Positions 46,368 to 57,930 of a stretch of 64,000 bases of DNA are shown piece after piece (positions within the stretch are counted from its first letter, which is position 1; every line of letters begins with the position of its first letter). The position numbers were made by a program, and so were the translations under genes. The stretch is taken from the NCBI GenBank assembly GCA_025765595.1, contig JAIVFH010000018.1, forward strand, positions 62,001 to 126,000, read 5' to 3'. This DNA is from Obelidium mucronatum (Eukaryota > Chytridiomycota > Chytridiomycetes > Chytridiales > Chytriomycetaceae). Below the pieces are notes generated by a model that saw only the letters and a program-made list of their open reading frames with translations, ran no database searches and was not told the origin of the DNA.

Positions 46368-46926
46368 ATGCCTACGCTCAAGTTTGATAACTCTTCATCC
46401 CTCTCCATCGTACCGTCCACCTCTGAAAAGATTCTGACAGTCACCTGGCAGTGAGAGAGTGTGTTGACTTGTCTACTGGCCTTTGTTTAACTATTCACTT
46501 GCAAAGGTCCGAAATCAAAGTGCCACTCAGCCAAATCAAATCAGTCAGAATTCGACCCTCTGAAGCATACAAGTGGGTCAAGGGATTGAAAGTTGGTACG
46601 GACCTTCCTGGTGTGGTGACTGATGGTAAGAATCACCGTGACATGACAAACCAGGGTCCAGCTTCAACTGAATGGCCAAACATGGAAAACTAGCCACCTA
46701 TCATCACGGCTGTGGGCGTAAACCTGACTTGCATCTGTATTCGACATGTAAACAAGCTGTGGCTATTGACTTGGACGTGGAAGGAGACTCTGCATATGGA
46801 GCCATCATCATTCAAGTACCAAATCAAACGCCAGAACATGTAGCTCAAGAAATTCACAAAGCAGCCGGTCTGACAGGAGAGATTCGCGATGACCAAACAC
46901 TTCCGATTCCAAATCAGGAATCATGA
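46368..46926 (+). CDS. Small protein resembling bacterial PH-like domains
   Basis: Three exons (46368-46450, 46507-46625, 46694-46926) give 144 aa. The sequence reads as one small beta-rich domain: IKVPLSQIKSVRIRPSEAYK, KGLKVGTDLPGVVTD, LHLYSTCKQAVAIDLDVEG, GAIIIQVPNQTPEHVAQEIH. The pattern of a W..G.R..GT..PG turn, then a strand reading as Asp/Val-rich, then a final helix recalls bacterial PH-like domains of membrane proteins, but here it stands alone and lacks membrane segments. Family and origin are inferred by eye. Intron 2 carries an in-frame continuation, so an alternative read-through form ending at 46693 is possible. Confidence 0.6.
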
Positions 46927-47169
46927 GGGATCGGGAAAGTAATGCGCATGCAAAGTTAAGAAACGAAAATGCTCTCTATTTTTTACAATCAGTAGTGCGT
47001 TTTTCATAACGAGCGTTTTGACACTGCTTGCCTTCCCTCAAAAATTTTTGGATTAATAAAAAAAAATTTTGAGCACAAGCGTGCGTTTGGCGCAATTGCG
47101 TGATGAAAATAAACATTGCCCATCCACACCCCCAATCGAATTTATGACGCCATCTTTTCAAATTCAATA

Positions 47170-48840
47170 ATGACTCGTTACAGCGAATCCACCCCTCTGC
47201 TCCCGAGGCCTGTGACCCAAACCATAGCACGACAAACAACGCCTCTTCCATCAAAGCAGTTATTAGTTCTTTGCATGATTCATATCTGCGAACCAATTCA
47301 GCATGCTCTATTACATCCATTCATCTACTTTATGTAAGTCCAAGTGCATGTTGTATTTCTATGGTTGGAAGTATACTCCATTATACTTAACTGGAACAAA
47401 TCTTGACAGGATCAAAGACTTTGGAGTAGTTGAGAACCAAATCGGTTGGTACGTGGGTCTAATAACGTCTCTCTTTTCGCTGGCACAAGTCATATCCTCT
47501 ATACCCATTGGCTGGCTCTCCGACCGCTACGGCCGAAGGCCACTGTTATTCCTTGGATTGGCGGGAAATTGTGTTTGTTATATTATGCTCGGACTGAGCA
47601 CTTCGCTACCTACTGCTATTCTATCGCGATTTCTCTTGGGCCTTGTTAATGGTGAATATCCGTTTCTAGTCTGTCGTTTTTTTTTTGTTGACTTTCTCAA
47701 TCCAAATAAAAAGGCAACATTGGCGTCGCCAAGTCCATGACGGGAGAAATCACAGACAAAACAAACCGCCCGAAAGCTTTTGCATTACTCGGAATCTTTA
47801 GTTCATTTGGAAGTATCATTGGCCCTTTGATTGGGGGCGTCCTGTCCAACCCTGTGGACCAACTGCCTTGCTTTTTCGGTGATTCGGAGCTTCTTCGCGT
47901 GTATCCGTATCTGTTGCCATGCCTCTTTAGCGCGTTTGTCAGCTTTTTGGCGTTGATTGTTGGATGGGTTTGGTTGGAAGAAACGTTGCATGGCGCCACC
48001 CCAACTCAAGAACATATCGTCGATGATGAATCTGTCGAAAGCGAGGAAACGATTGGGGAATTAGTCATTGAAGATACTGCTGCTACTCCTTCAACTGAAC
48101 GACATTTACTGGTGGGTCCAAAGACGGACGATGATGGATTATTCCCGAATCGCGCTTATCCAGCTGTTGTTGGAATGGGCCTTCTAGCTCTCACCTCCAT
48201 TATGAGTGATGAAATGTATACGCTACTATCGGCGCTCCCGAAAGGGCAGCTTCAAAGCGGGTTTGGGTTCAATGCCTTTGACATTGGTGAGTGTTTGTTT
48301 TACAGACACTTGTGCATTTAAATATACTCACAATTCTTTTTTTTTCTAGGCGTATCACTCTCTGCTCAAGGAGTATTCACCTTTATAGCCCAAATTCAAT
48401 TATTCCCCATCATCCATTCTCATCTATCATCCCTCCGCACCCTCCGCCTCGGCCTCATCGCATTCATTTGTTCATTCATAATATTCCCTCTCCTCACCTA
48501 CCCTGGCCCCACAATATTCTGGCCCGGTCTTTTAAGCACACTGGCTCTCGCAACATCAGGGAAAGTCTTGAGCTTCACGTCAATGTACCTAGTGGTCACT
48601 GAATCCGCAGACTCGCGATCTCAGCTGGGACAAGTGAATGGAATGGGTCAGATGGCTGCGTGTCTTGCGAGGACTGTGGGTCCGCTTGTGGGTGGCGCCA
48701 TGTGGGGGTGGATGTTGGGGCTTGGAGTGTTTTGGGGGAAGCATTTGGTGTATGGGGTTGTGGCGGTTGTTGGGGTTGTGTTGTATGTGGAGACTTTTTG
48801 GATTCAGCAAGTTTTTGGGGATCATGCGTTTTTGTTTTAG
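47170..48840 (+). CDS. MFS transporter
   Basis: Four exons (47170-47333, 47410-47651, 47714-48286, 48350-48840) give 489 aa with about twelve membrane segments. The MFS motif between TM2 and TM3 is GWLSDRYGRRPLLFLG, and TM4 to TM5 show ILSRFLLGLVNGNIGVAKSM and the antiporter-like FSSFGSIIGPLIGG. The central loop is acidic. The pattern fits the drug:H+ antiporter and zinc-induced-facilitator-like group of fungal and plant transporters; the substrate cannot be read from sequence. The N-terminal SESTPLLPRP resembles a dileucine sorting signal to the vacuole (inference). Confidence 0.85.
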
Positions 48841-48988
48841 AGATGAAGAAAAGAGGGCGAGAAGGAGAGAAGGGGGAGAAGGAAGGAAGAAAGGAAGGAA
48901 GGGAAGTAGTACTGTGTAGGTTCAATTTTTGTAGTGATCTACGGAATGAAATAAAAACTTTTAAGCCGCGTTTAGGAAGAAACAGCAA

Positions 48989-50123
48989 CTATATTTTATT
49001 CAGTAGCAAAAGAAAAGACGCCCCGCCAAATCCACCACCTGCCACTGCCCCAAAATCCGTTCCACTAGTAAATGTCATGAGAAGTTCAATACTGAGCCAC
49101 AACACAATCTCATCACTAATGATCCCGCCGTAACCAGGAATCAAGTTGAATGTCAACATCAGAATCATCACACGGAGTCCCGAAACCACGCCCATCAAGC
49201 CGCTTCTTCTTTCACTCCAACCTCTTCGATTCATGTGTCCATTCTGGTTGATTCTTTGAGGTCCGTCTCGATCTAGGTACAATGACCCAACGCTTCCACA
49301 AAAAGCACACCAGATAATTGCACTGCACGCATTCTGTTCTCCAATAGCTCTGGCTAAAGAAAGCGCGTATTGGTAAAACGACACGTAAACGAAAATCAAA
49401 TGCGTTGTTGACGAGTGGAAAACAGCGTTTGTCAAAAGAGTGAATGGCCTCTGGAGTGTAAGATTCGTGAGTCCAAGAATCCATTGATGTGTGGCGGGAA
49501 ACAAAAGGTATATAGCGTGAACGAGTAATGGTGTCGAAAGGATGACTTGGAACGGTGTGGCAGGCCAATATGACAAGACTTGCGCCCAGACACGCTCCAA
49601 AGTAGTACTAATTGACGCAGATTCGAACGAAGAAATGATGGATGGGTATTCTGTGAGAAGGCATTGTGGTCCAGATAAACCCCCAGGGCATAGACAAATT
49701 CCAGAAGCAACGCAGATTCCTTTGGAGAGTAGTGTGAACAAGGAACATCGTATGATTGCGTGACTATCTTTACCTGATCCACAGCCTCCTTGGCATCGCG
49801 GGCTCAGTTGTGCAACAAGTCGATCAGCCAGATTCAACGTTGACTGTATCGGCAGCTTAAACCAGCGCCCTAATACTCCCAGAAATATATCGCCAGTGGA
49901 AGCGATTGTAACGGTGGAGAATAGAAGATAATCGCTGTAGTCTTTGCAAAAGTTGGTCGTGGGACGCCAATCTTGTACGGCCCTTACCTTTGGGGCTGAA
50001 CCAAGTAGCTGCTGAGCGAATCCAGCCATCATCCGTCGGAGCAGAAAATGTGGCAAAGGATGGGCGAGATGCAATCAAAACGCCGGCAACAAGGGCAACC
50101 AGAAACCATTGTCGTTCCTCCAT
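48989..50123 (-). CDS. EGF-like plus rhomboid-like membrane protein, probably catalytically dead
   Basis: Three minus-strand exons (49988-50123, 49774-49941, 48989-49719) give 344 aa. A signal peptide (MEERQWFLVALVAGVLIASR) precedes an EGF-like motif completed by splicing (CQGGCGSGICVASGICLC). Six or so membrane segments follow. FTLLTNAVFHSSTTHLIF resembles rhomboid TM2; SGLMGVVSGL sits where active rhomboids have GxSG, with Met for the catalytic Ser; GAVAGGGFGG sits where the catalytic His is expected, with Gly instead. So it looks like a pseudoprotease. Intron 1 is taken as 46 nt; a 16-nt alternative would also restore frame. Its start is only 14 bp after the stop of the nucleoside hydrolase gene. 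Confidence 0.6.
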
Positions 50124-50137
50124 TGTTATGATCAATT

Positions 50138-51376
50138 TTATTCACGAAACGTTCTTTCAAATAGATCTTCTATCTTTTCCACGTCCATTTTAAAGATGAT
50201 ACGGCAGTTCGGTTGTTCACTTCCGTGCCAGCTGAGTGCAACAAGACCGCGTGAAAAAGTACCACCCAATTCGATTCTGGCATTGAAGTCGCGATACTCC
50301 AGAACTGAGGACGGGTCCTAAGAGATCAACAAGTCAGAGGAAATTTAATAGAATTTCTGCTCTTACAAGGATGCATGCAGCAGCATAGCTATCACACAAG
50401 AGCAATCTCACGAATTTCGCGTAATACTGCTCATGCGCAGCCTTCTTCTTAGAAAGGCTGCGTTCGGCCTCTTCCGCTGCAGTTCGGCCTTCCGTTTCCA
50501 TAAAATTAGCATATCCCTCCAAAAATGCGGCAAACTTGGTTTGGGAGGTTGACTTTGATCTCCCCAACAAATGATCAAAAAACGTCCAAGGGAATGCGTG
50601 ATCAACTGTTGTTTCCCAAGGCACTAAAATCAACTTTGGTCCGGATGCGGATGTATCGAGAAGTGACGCTGCATGAAACACAACGTGAACGGCTTCAGGA
50701 TCGCAGTGGAAATTGAATTCCGCTACTCGGCTTCCGGCATTCCCTTTTGCATCAGTGCTACCGCCCATAATCACGAGTGACTTCAAGTTTTGCAGGAAGT
50801 TCGGGTCCAATGAAAGAGCAATCGCAAGATTCGTCAAAGGACCAAGTGCCAGCAGAGTTAATTCTCCGGGTGCATTCGAAACGCGACGAACAAGCTCAAC
50901 GGCCGCGTATTGGGACTGTGTGGGTGGAAGTGGCTCAGCAACGTAATTCGGCATATGTTTCGCTTGGAAGTCTGTCCATTCCTTGCTCCGCGCCGTAAAG
51001 TTTCCCAACCCATCAAGACCGTGTCCTGCATAGCAGACTTCAAGCCAGATTTAGTTGAGCTGAGATGTGGTCTGCGTTTTAAGTAAGCTCACCCTTGTCC
51101 GCCACTCCACGAATCAAAGGACCGTTGGCACCAGCAATCACCGCCACCTCGGATTTTTGGGCCAGAGACATGACTAATTTGGCAGTTTGATATCCCGAAG
51201 CAAGGCTGACATTGCCTGCTTCTCGTAAGAAACGAGTCAGCCAATCCAGCCTGTTCCTTACCGTCAACGATGGTCACAGCCTCGACTGTCACGGCTTCAG
51301 GATGCTTGAAGCACATCAGAAGGGCCGTCACATCGTCAATTCCAACGTCACAATCGATTATAACGCGCTCGGGCAT
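50138..51376 (-). CDS. Inosine-uridine-type nucleoside hydrolase
   Basis: Four minus-strand exons (51262-51376, 51093-51215, 50367-51025, 50138-50317) give 358 aa. The Ca-binding motif near the start reads IDCDVGIDDVTALLM, the family's DTDPGxDD with Cys and Val substitutions. Other conserved blocks are AGANGPLIRG, ELTLLALGPLTNLAIAL, LVIMGGSTDAKGN and FNFHCDPEAVHVVF, followed by the His-containing DHAFPWTFFD. It hydrolyses the N-glycosidic bond of nucleosides for purine or pyrimidine salvage, presumably in the cytosol. Start chosen at MPERVII because the earlier in-frame ATG at 51409 lies inside the upstream gene's coding end. Confidence 0.9.
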
Positions 51377-51393
51377 CTTTTCTTGAAGTTTAT

Positions 51394-52985
51394 TCAAAGC
51401 CCCAAACAAACATACTTTATGTCAAGATACTCGTCGATGCCCGACTTTGATCCTTCTCTTCCAACTCCAGACAACTTGACACCACCAAATGGTGCCACTT
51501 CATTGGAAATTGCGCTTTCATTCACACCCACCATTCCCGTTTGAAGCGCTTCCGAGCAGCGATACAATCGACCGATATCTTGACTGTAAAAATAACTCGC
51601 AAGACCAAAAGGTGTGTCGTTTGCTCGTTTTAACACTTCTTCTTCGGTGTGAAACGTGGACACACCAACCACTGGCCCAAAAACTTCGGATTGGAAAAGA
51701 GGCATGTCGTCAGATACGCTTGTCAACAGTGTTGGTGGGAAAAAGTTGCCGCCACTCTTCAAAACCCTATCAGAAAGATTTCCTTGGAAATGGACCTTGG
51801 CACCGCATCCAACCGTCGTTTCCACAATCGATTTCACTCGTGCGACCGATGCCGAAGTTATCAAGGGACCCACAGTCGTGTTAGCATCGAATCCATCCCC
51901 AACTTTCAAGGACTTCATTCGATTCGTTAGTTTGTTCACAAAAGCATCGTGGACGGAGTTATGAACAAACACGCGATTGACTGCTATGCATGTTTGACCG
52001 GCGTTTCTGAACTTTGCTGATACACATCCCTCGACAGCGCGGTCGATATCCGCGTCATCTATCATACAACTTCAGTAAGAACACAACAGGTATGATATGT
52101 CAAACCAAAGACGATGAACGCTGCATTTCCGCCTAATTCCATGGAAACGCGTTTAACTGAGCGCGCAGCTTGCTCCATAAGCGAAATCCCCGCAAGACTC
52201 GACCCAGTGAACGAAACTTTCCGTATTCGCTGGTCATCCATCAAAGTTTTCCCAACAACAGCCTTTGAATTCTCTCGATCGGCTGTCAATACCTGAAACG
52301 CATCACGAGGAATACCGGCCTCATCCGCAAGAAATTTCAAAGCGAGAGCAGAGAGCGGCGTTTCAGGGGCTGGTTTGAGAATACAGGGATTACCGGCTGC
52401 CAATGCAGGCCCCAACTTCCTGGTCGCCATAGCAAGAGGAAAGTTCCACGGAGTAATTAATGCGCATGGTCCCACTGGCTGCTTCACTGTCCATAATCGG
52501 GTTTTGTTCTTGGGGTGCGGGGACGGGATAGTGTCCCCATTACACAAGAGAGCTTCGTGGGCGAAGAACTGCAGGAAGGATGCAGCGTATGAGACCTCTC
52601 CTTTTGCCTATTGGAATGGGTCAGGTAGGTTGTTGGGCGGTTCGCCAGATCACCTCTCGCAATGGCTTTCCTGACTCCAGTGTTGCAATTGCCGCCAAGT
52701 CGTCACTGTGCTCCAATACAAGATCATGCCATCGCGTAAGCATTGCGGAACGATCCTGCAACGCCAAGGTTATTAGCCGGTGATTACAAACGCTGGACGA
52801 TCAACCTTTGCAGACGGTGGTCGATGCGATGCAGCCACATTGATTGCAGAAACTACGTCGGTAACCCCGGTCACGTTTGCGACGCTAGTAATTACAGACC
52901 CGTTCGATGGGTTTAGAACAGGGTAGATAGACTCTGATAGTGAAACTGAGTTTACAGCTTTTTGCAACAATGCAGGTAATCGCAT
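51394..52985 (-). CDS. Aldehyde dehydrogenase, succinate-semialdehyde type
   Basis: Four minus-strand exons (52788-52985, 52654-52755, 52106-52607, 51394-52058) give 488 aa, the usual ALDH length. Seen are PWNFPLAMATRKLGPALAAG (NAD-binding), FTGSSLAG, catalytic Glu in MELGGNAAF, nucleophile Cys in RNAGQTCIAVNRVFV, and EVFGPVVGV. GVKLSGVGREGSKSGIDEYL is the GabD-type ending, so succinate-semialdehyde or a related aldehyde is the likely substrate (GABA shunt). The N-terminus MRLPALLQKAVNSVSL could be a mitochondrial presequence (inference). The stop lies 17 bp before the next gene's start on the same strand. Confidence 0.9.
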
Positions 52986-53097
52986 ATTTATACAGACAGA
53001 AAATTATTATTAATAATATTTATAGAGAATTTATTTAGTTATAATTCCAAAGATATACACGCGCAAGACTGAAGCAGCACAAATGAACTCCTCGAGT

Positions 53098-53493
53098 TTA
53101 TCCAGACTTTCCACCAGATTCGAGCTCCTCCTTCTTTGGGAGCAGCGATGGCTGAATGTTTGGCAACACACCTCCCTGGGCGATAGTCACAGTACCAAGG
53201 AGCTTGTTCAATTCTTCATCGTTTCTGATGGCAAGCTGCAAGTGTCTTGGGATGATACGCGTCTTCTTGTTGTCACGGGCAGCGTTTCCGGCCAATTCGA
53301 GGATTTCAGCTCCGAGGTATTCGAGGACAGCAGCCAAGTACACTGGCGCTCCAGCTCCGACACGCTGGGCGTAGTTTCCCTTACGGAGCAGACGGTGGAT
53401 ACGACCGACTGGAAACTGGAGTCCAGCACGGGACGAACGTGATTTGGCACCGGCCTTGGCCTTTCCTGAGCTCTTTCCTTTTCCACCAGCCAT
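53098..53493 (-). CDS. H2A: Histone H2A, copy 2
   Basis: Encodes the same 131 residues as the copy at 1542-1937, with only synonymous differences noted. It again lacks the C-terminal SQ-E/D motif. The reading frame is open upstream of this ATG, but the shared start MAGGKGKSS and the promoter conservation fix the start. Divergent from H2B at 53747. Confidence 0.97.
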   Translation of the reverse strand: MAGGKGKSSGKAKAGAKSRSSRAGLQFPVGRIHRLLRKGNYAQRVGAGAPVYLAAVLEYLGAEILELAGNAARDNKKTRIIPRHLQLAIRNDEELNKLLGTVTIAQGGVLPNIQPSLLPKKEELESGGKSG

Positions 53494-53746
53494 TATATGA
53501 TTTCTTGTTTGTTGATTGCCGTCTTCATTCACTTGACCCGCCCTATTTATATGCCCTGGTCCCTTTTTTTGTTTACTGAAAATTTTCACTCTTTTCTCGA
53601 CCAATCAGAATGCGCGGCTCGAAAAATCGCAACAATTTTTTCACTTTGCAAATTTTCACTTTTTGGCTGAAAAAAAGTACAAATAGGACAACGCGTCAAC
53701 TGTAATAACAAACAACTCTTCAGCACTTCAACCCACACTCAACAAC
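53494..53746. promoter_or_regulatory. Divergent H2A-H2B promoter, copy 2
   Basis: 253 bp between the divergent start codons. A core including CTCGACCAATCAGAATGCGC (CCAAT at 53601-53605), the flanking AATTTTCACT words and the TATA-like CTATTTATAT is nearly identical to the promoter at 1938-2202, while the edges differ by small indels. Confidence 0.75.
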
Positions 53747-54145
53747 ATGCCACCAAAGGAAGGAGGAAAGGCCCCAGCCGAAAAGAAGCCAGCCGGAAAG
53801 GCCCCAGCAAAGACTGCCGCCAAAAAGACCAAGGACGGAGTCAACAAGAAGAAGAACAAGAAGAGAACTGAGTCGTACTCCTCGTACATTTACAAGGTGC
53901 TGAAGCAGGTGCACCCAGAGACTGGTATCTCCAACAAGGCCATGAGCATCATGAATTCGTTCGTCAACGACATTTTTGAGCGTATCGCGTCGGAGGCGTC
54001 GAAGCTTGCTGCGTACAACAAGAGATCCACCATCTCATCGCGTGAGATTCAGACCTCTGTTCGTTTGATTCTACCTGGTGAACTTGCCAAACACGCTGTC
54101 TCTGAAGGTACTAAGGCTGTCACCAAGTACCAGTCATCCAAGTGA
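53747..54145 (+). CDS. H2B: Histone H2B, copy 2
   Basis: Encodes the same 132 residues as the copy at 2203-2601; scattered third-position changes separate the two. The shared similarity continues about 60 bp past the stop into the AATAATAATAAA region. It converges on the CRT10-like gene ending at 54278. Confidence 0.97.
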   Translation: MPPKEGGKAPAEKKPAGKAPAKTAAKKTKDGVNKKKNKKRTESYSSYIYKVLKQVHPETGISNKAMSIMNSFVNDIFERIASEASKLAAYNKRSTISSREIQTSVRLILPGELAKHAVSEGTKAVTKYQSSK

Positions 54146-54277
54146 TTTTGTATTAGATGGGATTCTGAATTGTATTTTGTTGAATAATAATAAACCTCTC
54201 GTTCTGCTGTAACGTCTTAATTCTAAATCATTTCAATGATTTTTAAGAATCGCCATTAATTTCAACAACGGGAGTCT

Positions 54278-56379
54278 TTATAAAATTAATTTATCAACAC
54301 TCAGATGGTTACAACTCTGCGGCTGAATACAGTAAACGGAAACAGTGGAATCGTAAGCGAAAATGCTCAATTCCAAAATCAACTTGCTGCCAGGACTGAT
54401 GTTCCTCCTCTTTTCGATGGTCATGCCGACAAAAGGAATGACAATCACGGGTTTGATAATTTTCCAAGTTATCATTTGAAACGACGAGGTGTTCTCAGGG
54501 GTCTGAATTTGTACAAGTTTGATCAATGCAACTGCCCCAGCTTGCGTCAATGCGACTATAAGACCAAGTTCCTCGATATACTCATGTATAGATATTCCTT
54601 TCAGCATATGTTAAAACAATATGTGTGGGATAGAAGACTCAACTTACTGTTAAACATTTCATAATGGTTAAAATCAATCTCCTCAAATACATTTTCCAAA
54701 CCACAGACTTTCTCATTCGTCGCAAAATCAACAATCCATAAATCTGTAAGAGATGCGTAAAAAACCCATTGGCCTTCCAATCCAGCGACAAGATCCGAAT
54801 TCGTAACTTTGAATTCCAGAGTTTTTTGCGGAACAGATGGTCGCTGCCAAAGCGAATCGCTGTCAATGCTCTCGTCTGCACTGTCTGCATTATTGCCGTC
54901 GTCATCTTCATCAATCCAGGAATTGTCGTCATCGCTCTCCTCTCTGGCATCAACATATTCTCCAACATCACCTAAGATAAGATGTGGCTCCTCTGTTTCT
55001 GACTCATATTCATTTTCTTCCTCAAAATACAAGTGCTCTGGAATTTCCGTTGGAGGTGTGCCCATTCCATCTCCCGTTTCCCATACTTCATCCCCACCAG
55101 CCACACTATTCATTTCCTCATTTCCCTCGCGAAAGCTGAAAAACGAAGTTTGTCTTGAAAGAATTTCGTCATCTTGGATAGGCTCCGCAGATTCAAGTGC
55201 GGCATCCACAAATATGTCATCCTCATCGTCATCATCAGAATCAACATCATGGATTTTCTCATTGATATCATCGCCATCATCACTTTGGTCTCCAAAGGAG
55301 TAAACGGTTTCTTCCCCATCGGAGGATTCATATACTATGGTTGTCGAAAGGTCTTGTGCTGTTCGGCGTCTTGGGGATTTTAAACACTCGGGGACGCCAG
55401 GCGACCATTCCGGCTGCGTCATATGAGCTGTTGATATAAGGGAACCTTTGGTGAAAGACCTGGGGTCGATAAAATTCACGCTCCAGTTCCTTCAAGAAAA
55501 AAAAATAAATAAATAGATAGTTTCTGGGTGGCGATAAGCAGAAATCTTCACCATTCCTCGGAATTCCCACGAGATCTGAAAGGTGCACCTGTGGTTTTCA
55601 CGTATGCGATACATTCTCCCGTGTCTAAACGCCATAATCGACAACTGGAATCAATTGAAACACTCGCCAAGAACTTGCCGCATTTTGAAAATTCAATGTT
55701 GGGAATGTTGTTTTCATGATCAATGAGTTCTCGTTGGAGGATAGTGGGCCCACCCAAAGGATAGTTATGGTTTGAGGTGTTATTGTCATTGGTGGAATGC
55801 ACACCCAAATCATAAACCGTGACTGTATGAGAGTTTGCACTGACGGCCAGCAAATGAAATTCTGATTGAATAGCGATTCCCCATGTTGATTGGCTTTTTG
55901 GCTGCCGTAGGATAATGGGTGGTTGCCCACTGCTTCCCGTTTTCAAGTGTTCTGTAAAATGCACCACGACTTGTCCCCCATCATTTACGGTTGCTAGAAT
56001 AGGTGTTGTTCCTAAGAATCCAGATTTAATTGCATTGATGGTCGTCGATGGCTGGTAATTTTGGTAAGTTGACATTGTGCCAAAACACACTGCTTCCCTA
56101 CATGGCCCTCTGCCCGTGGCGGCTTTATTAAAGTGAATGGTTCCATACGGTTTTCGGTTGCCAAAGCGTATATTCCCACGCCAGGAGGAGCGAAGCAGAT
56201 AATTGTGTCCACCACACATATACACAAAACTCCAGACGAGATGGCCACGAGATTCATTCGATACGGTCGACTATTTGATCGATCACTCGTTTAGAAGAGT
56301 GAAACACAAGTCGAATACCAAACCATTGCGTAAGCACGGGAATGGCGGTGTATGAAATCTGGGTAACATCAAGATCCAT
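54278..56379 (-). CDS. CRT10-like WD-repeat protein
   Basis: Five minus-strand exons (56324-56379, 56102-56270, 55552-56051, 54648-55489, 54278-54597) give 628 aa. An N-terminal beta-propeller shows MNLVAISSGVLCICVVDTII, GTTPILATVNDGGQVVVHFT, LLAVSANSHTVTVYDLG and IEFSKCGKFLASVSIDSSCR. A long acidic insert (about 290-440) follows, and the C-terminus returns to a conserved block, ISIHEYIEELGLIVALTQAG. The arrangement matches fungal CRT10, a regulator of ribonucleotide reductase gene expression; the assignment rests on eye alignment. It sits 19 bp downstream of the CoA-transferase stop. Confidence 0.7.
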
Positions 56380-56398
56380 TTCTACTTCTTATTATTCA

Positions 56399-57883
56399 CT
56401 ACATGTTATCCCAGCCATCGATGGAATCAAGCCCCAATGTTTCAGGAGGTCCCAACAAATATGACTTTGAACTCTCACCCGAAACTACTACAGGAGTACT
56501 AACTTGTGTCAACACAAGATTCTTCGACCCTCTGACTGCAACGTCTTCAAGAACCACATCACGAAATAGATCGGTTTTCCATGAGCTATCGTCCACGTCT
56601 AACGTCGTTTTCCTGCCCAATGCCTCCAGCCACACACTCGTCCTCGCCAACGAAACTTGCACCAGAGAACCAGCCGACGATTCCTTCCTCCTCTGCAACG
56701 CTTCGAGGACACCACCAGCCGCAAACCAACCAGTCGCGTGATCTAACGCCTGGCACGGAAGCGGCACAGGCTTCGAATTCGTGTCTTGGGAATCCTTCTG
56801 CCCTTCACGACAAATGCCTGTAACCATTTGAACAAGGCTATCAAATCCTCTCCTCTTCTCCTCCTCCCCAATTTCACCTGTTTTGCCGGGAACACCATAC
56901 GCCGATATGCTAACATAAACCAAACCAGGATTCAATTCCCGCCACACCTGCTCAACACCCAATCCCAACGCGTCCAACGCACCCGGACGATACGCTTGAA
57001 CCAAAACATCTGCCTCTCTAATCAAATCCTTCAGTTTGAGAATCCCGGGCTCGGTTTTCAGGTCCAACAGAATACTCCTTTTCCCAACGCCTGTTACAAT
57101 GTCCAGGACACCCAGATTGTCGAGTGTTGCCGAAGAAACGTGAATTACTGAAGCTCCTTGGGCTGCAAGCGTCTTGCAACAAATGGGACCTGCCAAAACG
57201 CGAGTCAGGTCAAGAACACGAAGTCCATGCAGTGGTGGAAGCGTTGACGTTGCGGAAGGGGGAGGCGGGAGAAAGAACGATTTTCTAGCTCCTGGTGCTG
57301 GAATTTGATGACTTTTTGAATATGGCGCGATTGAAACAATTGGCGAGTGTCTGAGGCTGTTGTACAAGCTGGATTGTTTCCACTGTTCTAATGATTGCAT
57401 TTTCGCGGCACAGCCTCCAAGGGATTCCACCTTGTGCACAATTTCAGACGCAGACAGATTCGATGCGATGATTCTTGTGGCGATTAGATCGCGAGATACT
57501 TTTGTGTCGGTGGAAGGAATGTTGAACGCGCGGAGAACGGCAGAGCGATGTTTTGAAAAGTTGCAGTGTAGTCGAATCCAATCTATTTTGAATTTGTTGA
57601 GACAACGCACAAGCTGGTGGGTGTCTTACCGCCTCCTTCCAAACGATAATCCCCTGAAATCGGATCCCACAGGGCTGGAGCTTCGCCATTGAGTCGAAAC
57701 AATCGCTCATCGAAAAAAGATAAAAGGGCATCTTTTGCTGATATTGGCTGAGTCGCTTTTCCGGTGAGATTGGAGAGGGCACTGGCAAAGCCTTGATTCC
57801 AGAATGTGTTGGTCTTCTACTCCGTTGGCCAAATATCCACTTATTCTCACCTTTGACGCAAGTCGCGGCCAGTTTTTCAACAT
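56399..57883 (-). CDS. Family III CoA-transferase (CaiB/BaiF)
   Basis: Three minus-strand exons (57851-57883, 57630-57816, 56399-57582) give 467 aa. Hallmarks are LRVLDLTRVLAGPICCKTLA, GKRSILLDLKTEPG, YRPGALDALGLG and ALDHATGW, the last probably holding the Asp that forms the acyl intermediate. Upstream, RLNGEAPALWDP and GDWIRLHCNFSKHRSAVLRA show the duplicated N-terminal region seen in fungal members. Reaction: CoA transfer between carboxylic acids; substrate unknown. The start is uncertain: the supported frame begins upstream without an ATG, so the first in-frame ATG (MLKNWPRLASK) was used. Confidence 0.82.
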
Positions 57884-57930
57884 GAAAGGGAGTTGTTGGG
57901 CACAGGACCATTTCGTCCTGGTCAACGTAA

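Noticed and set aside
49942..49987. A 16-nt intron (49972-49987) in the rhomboid-like gene
   Set aside because: It would restore frame, but 16 nt is implausibly short; a 46-nt intron using the same donor and a later AAAG acceptor also restores frame and fits local intron sizes.
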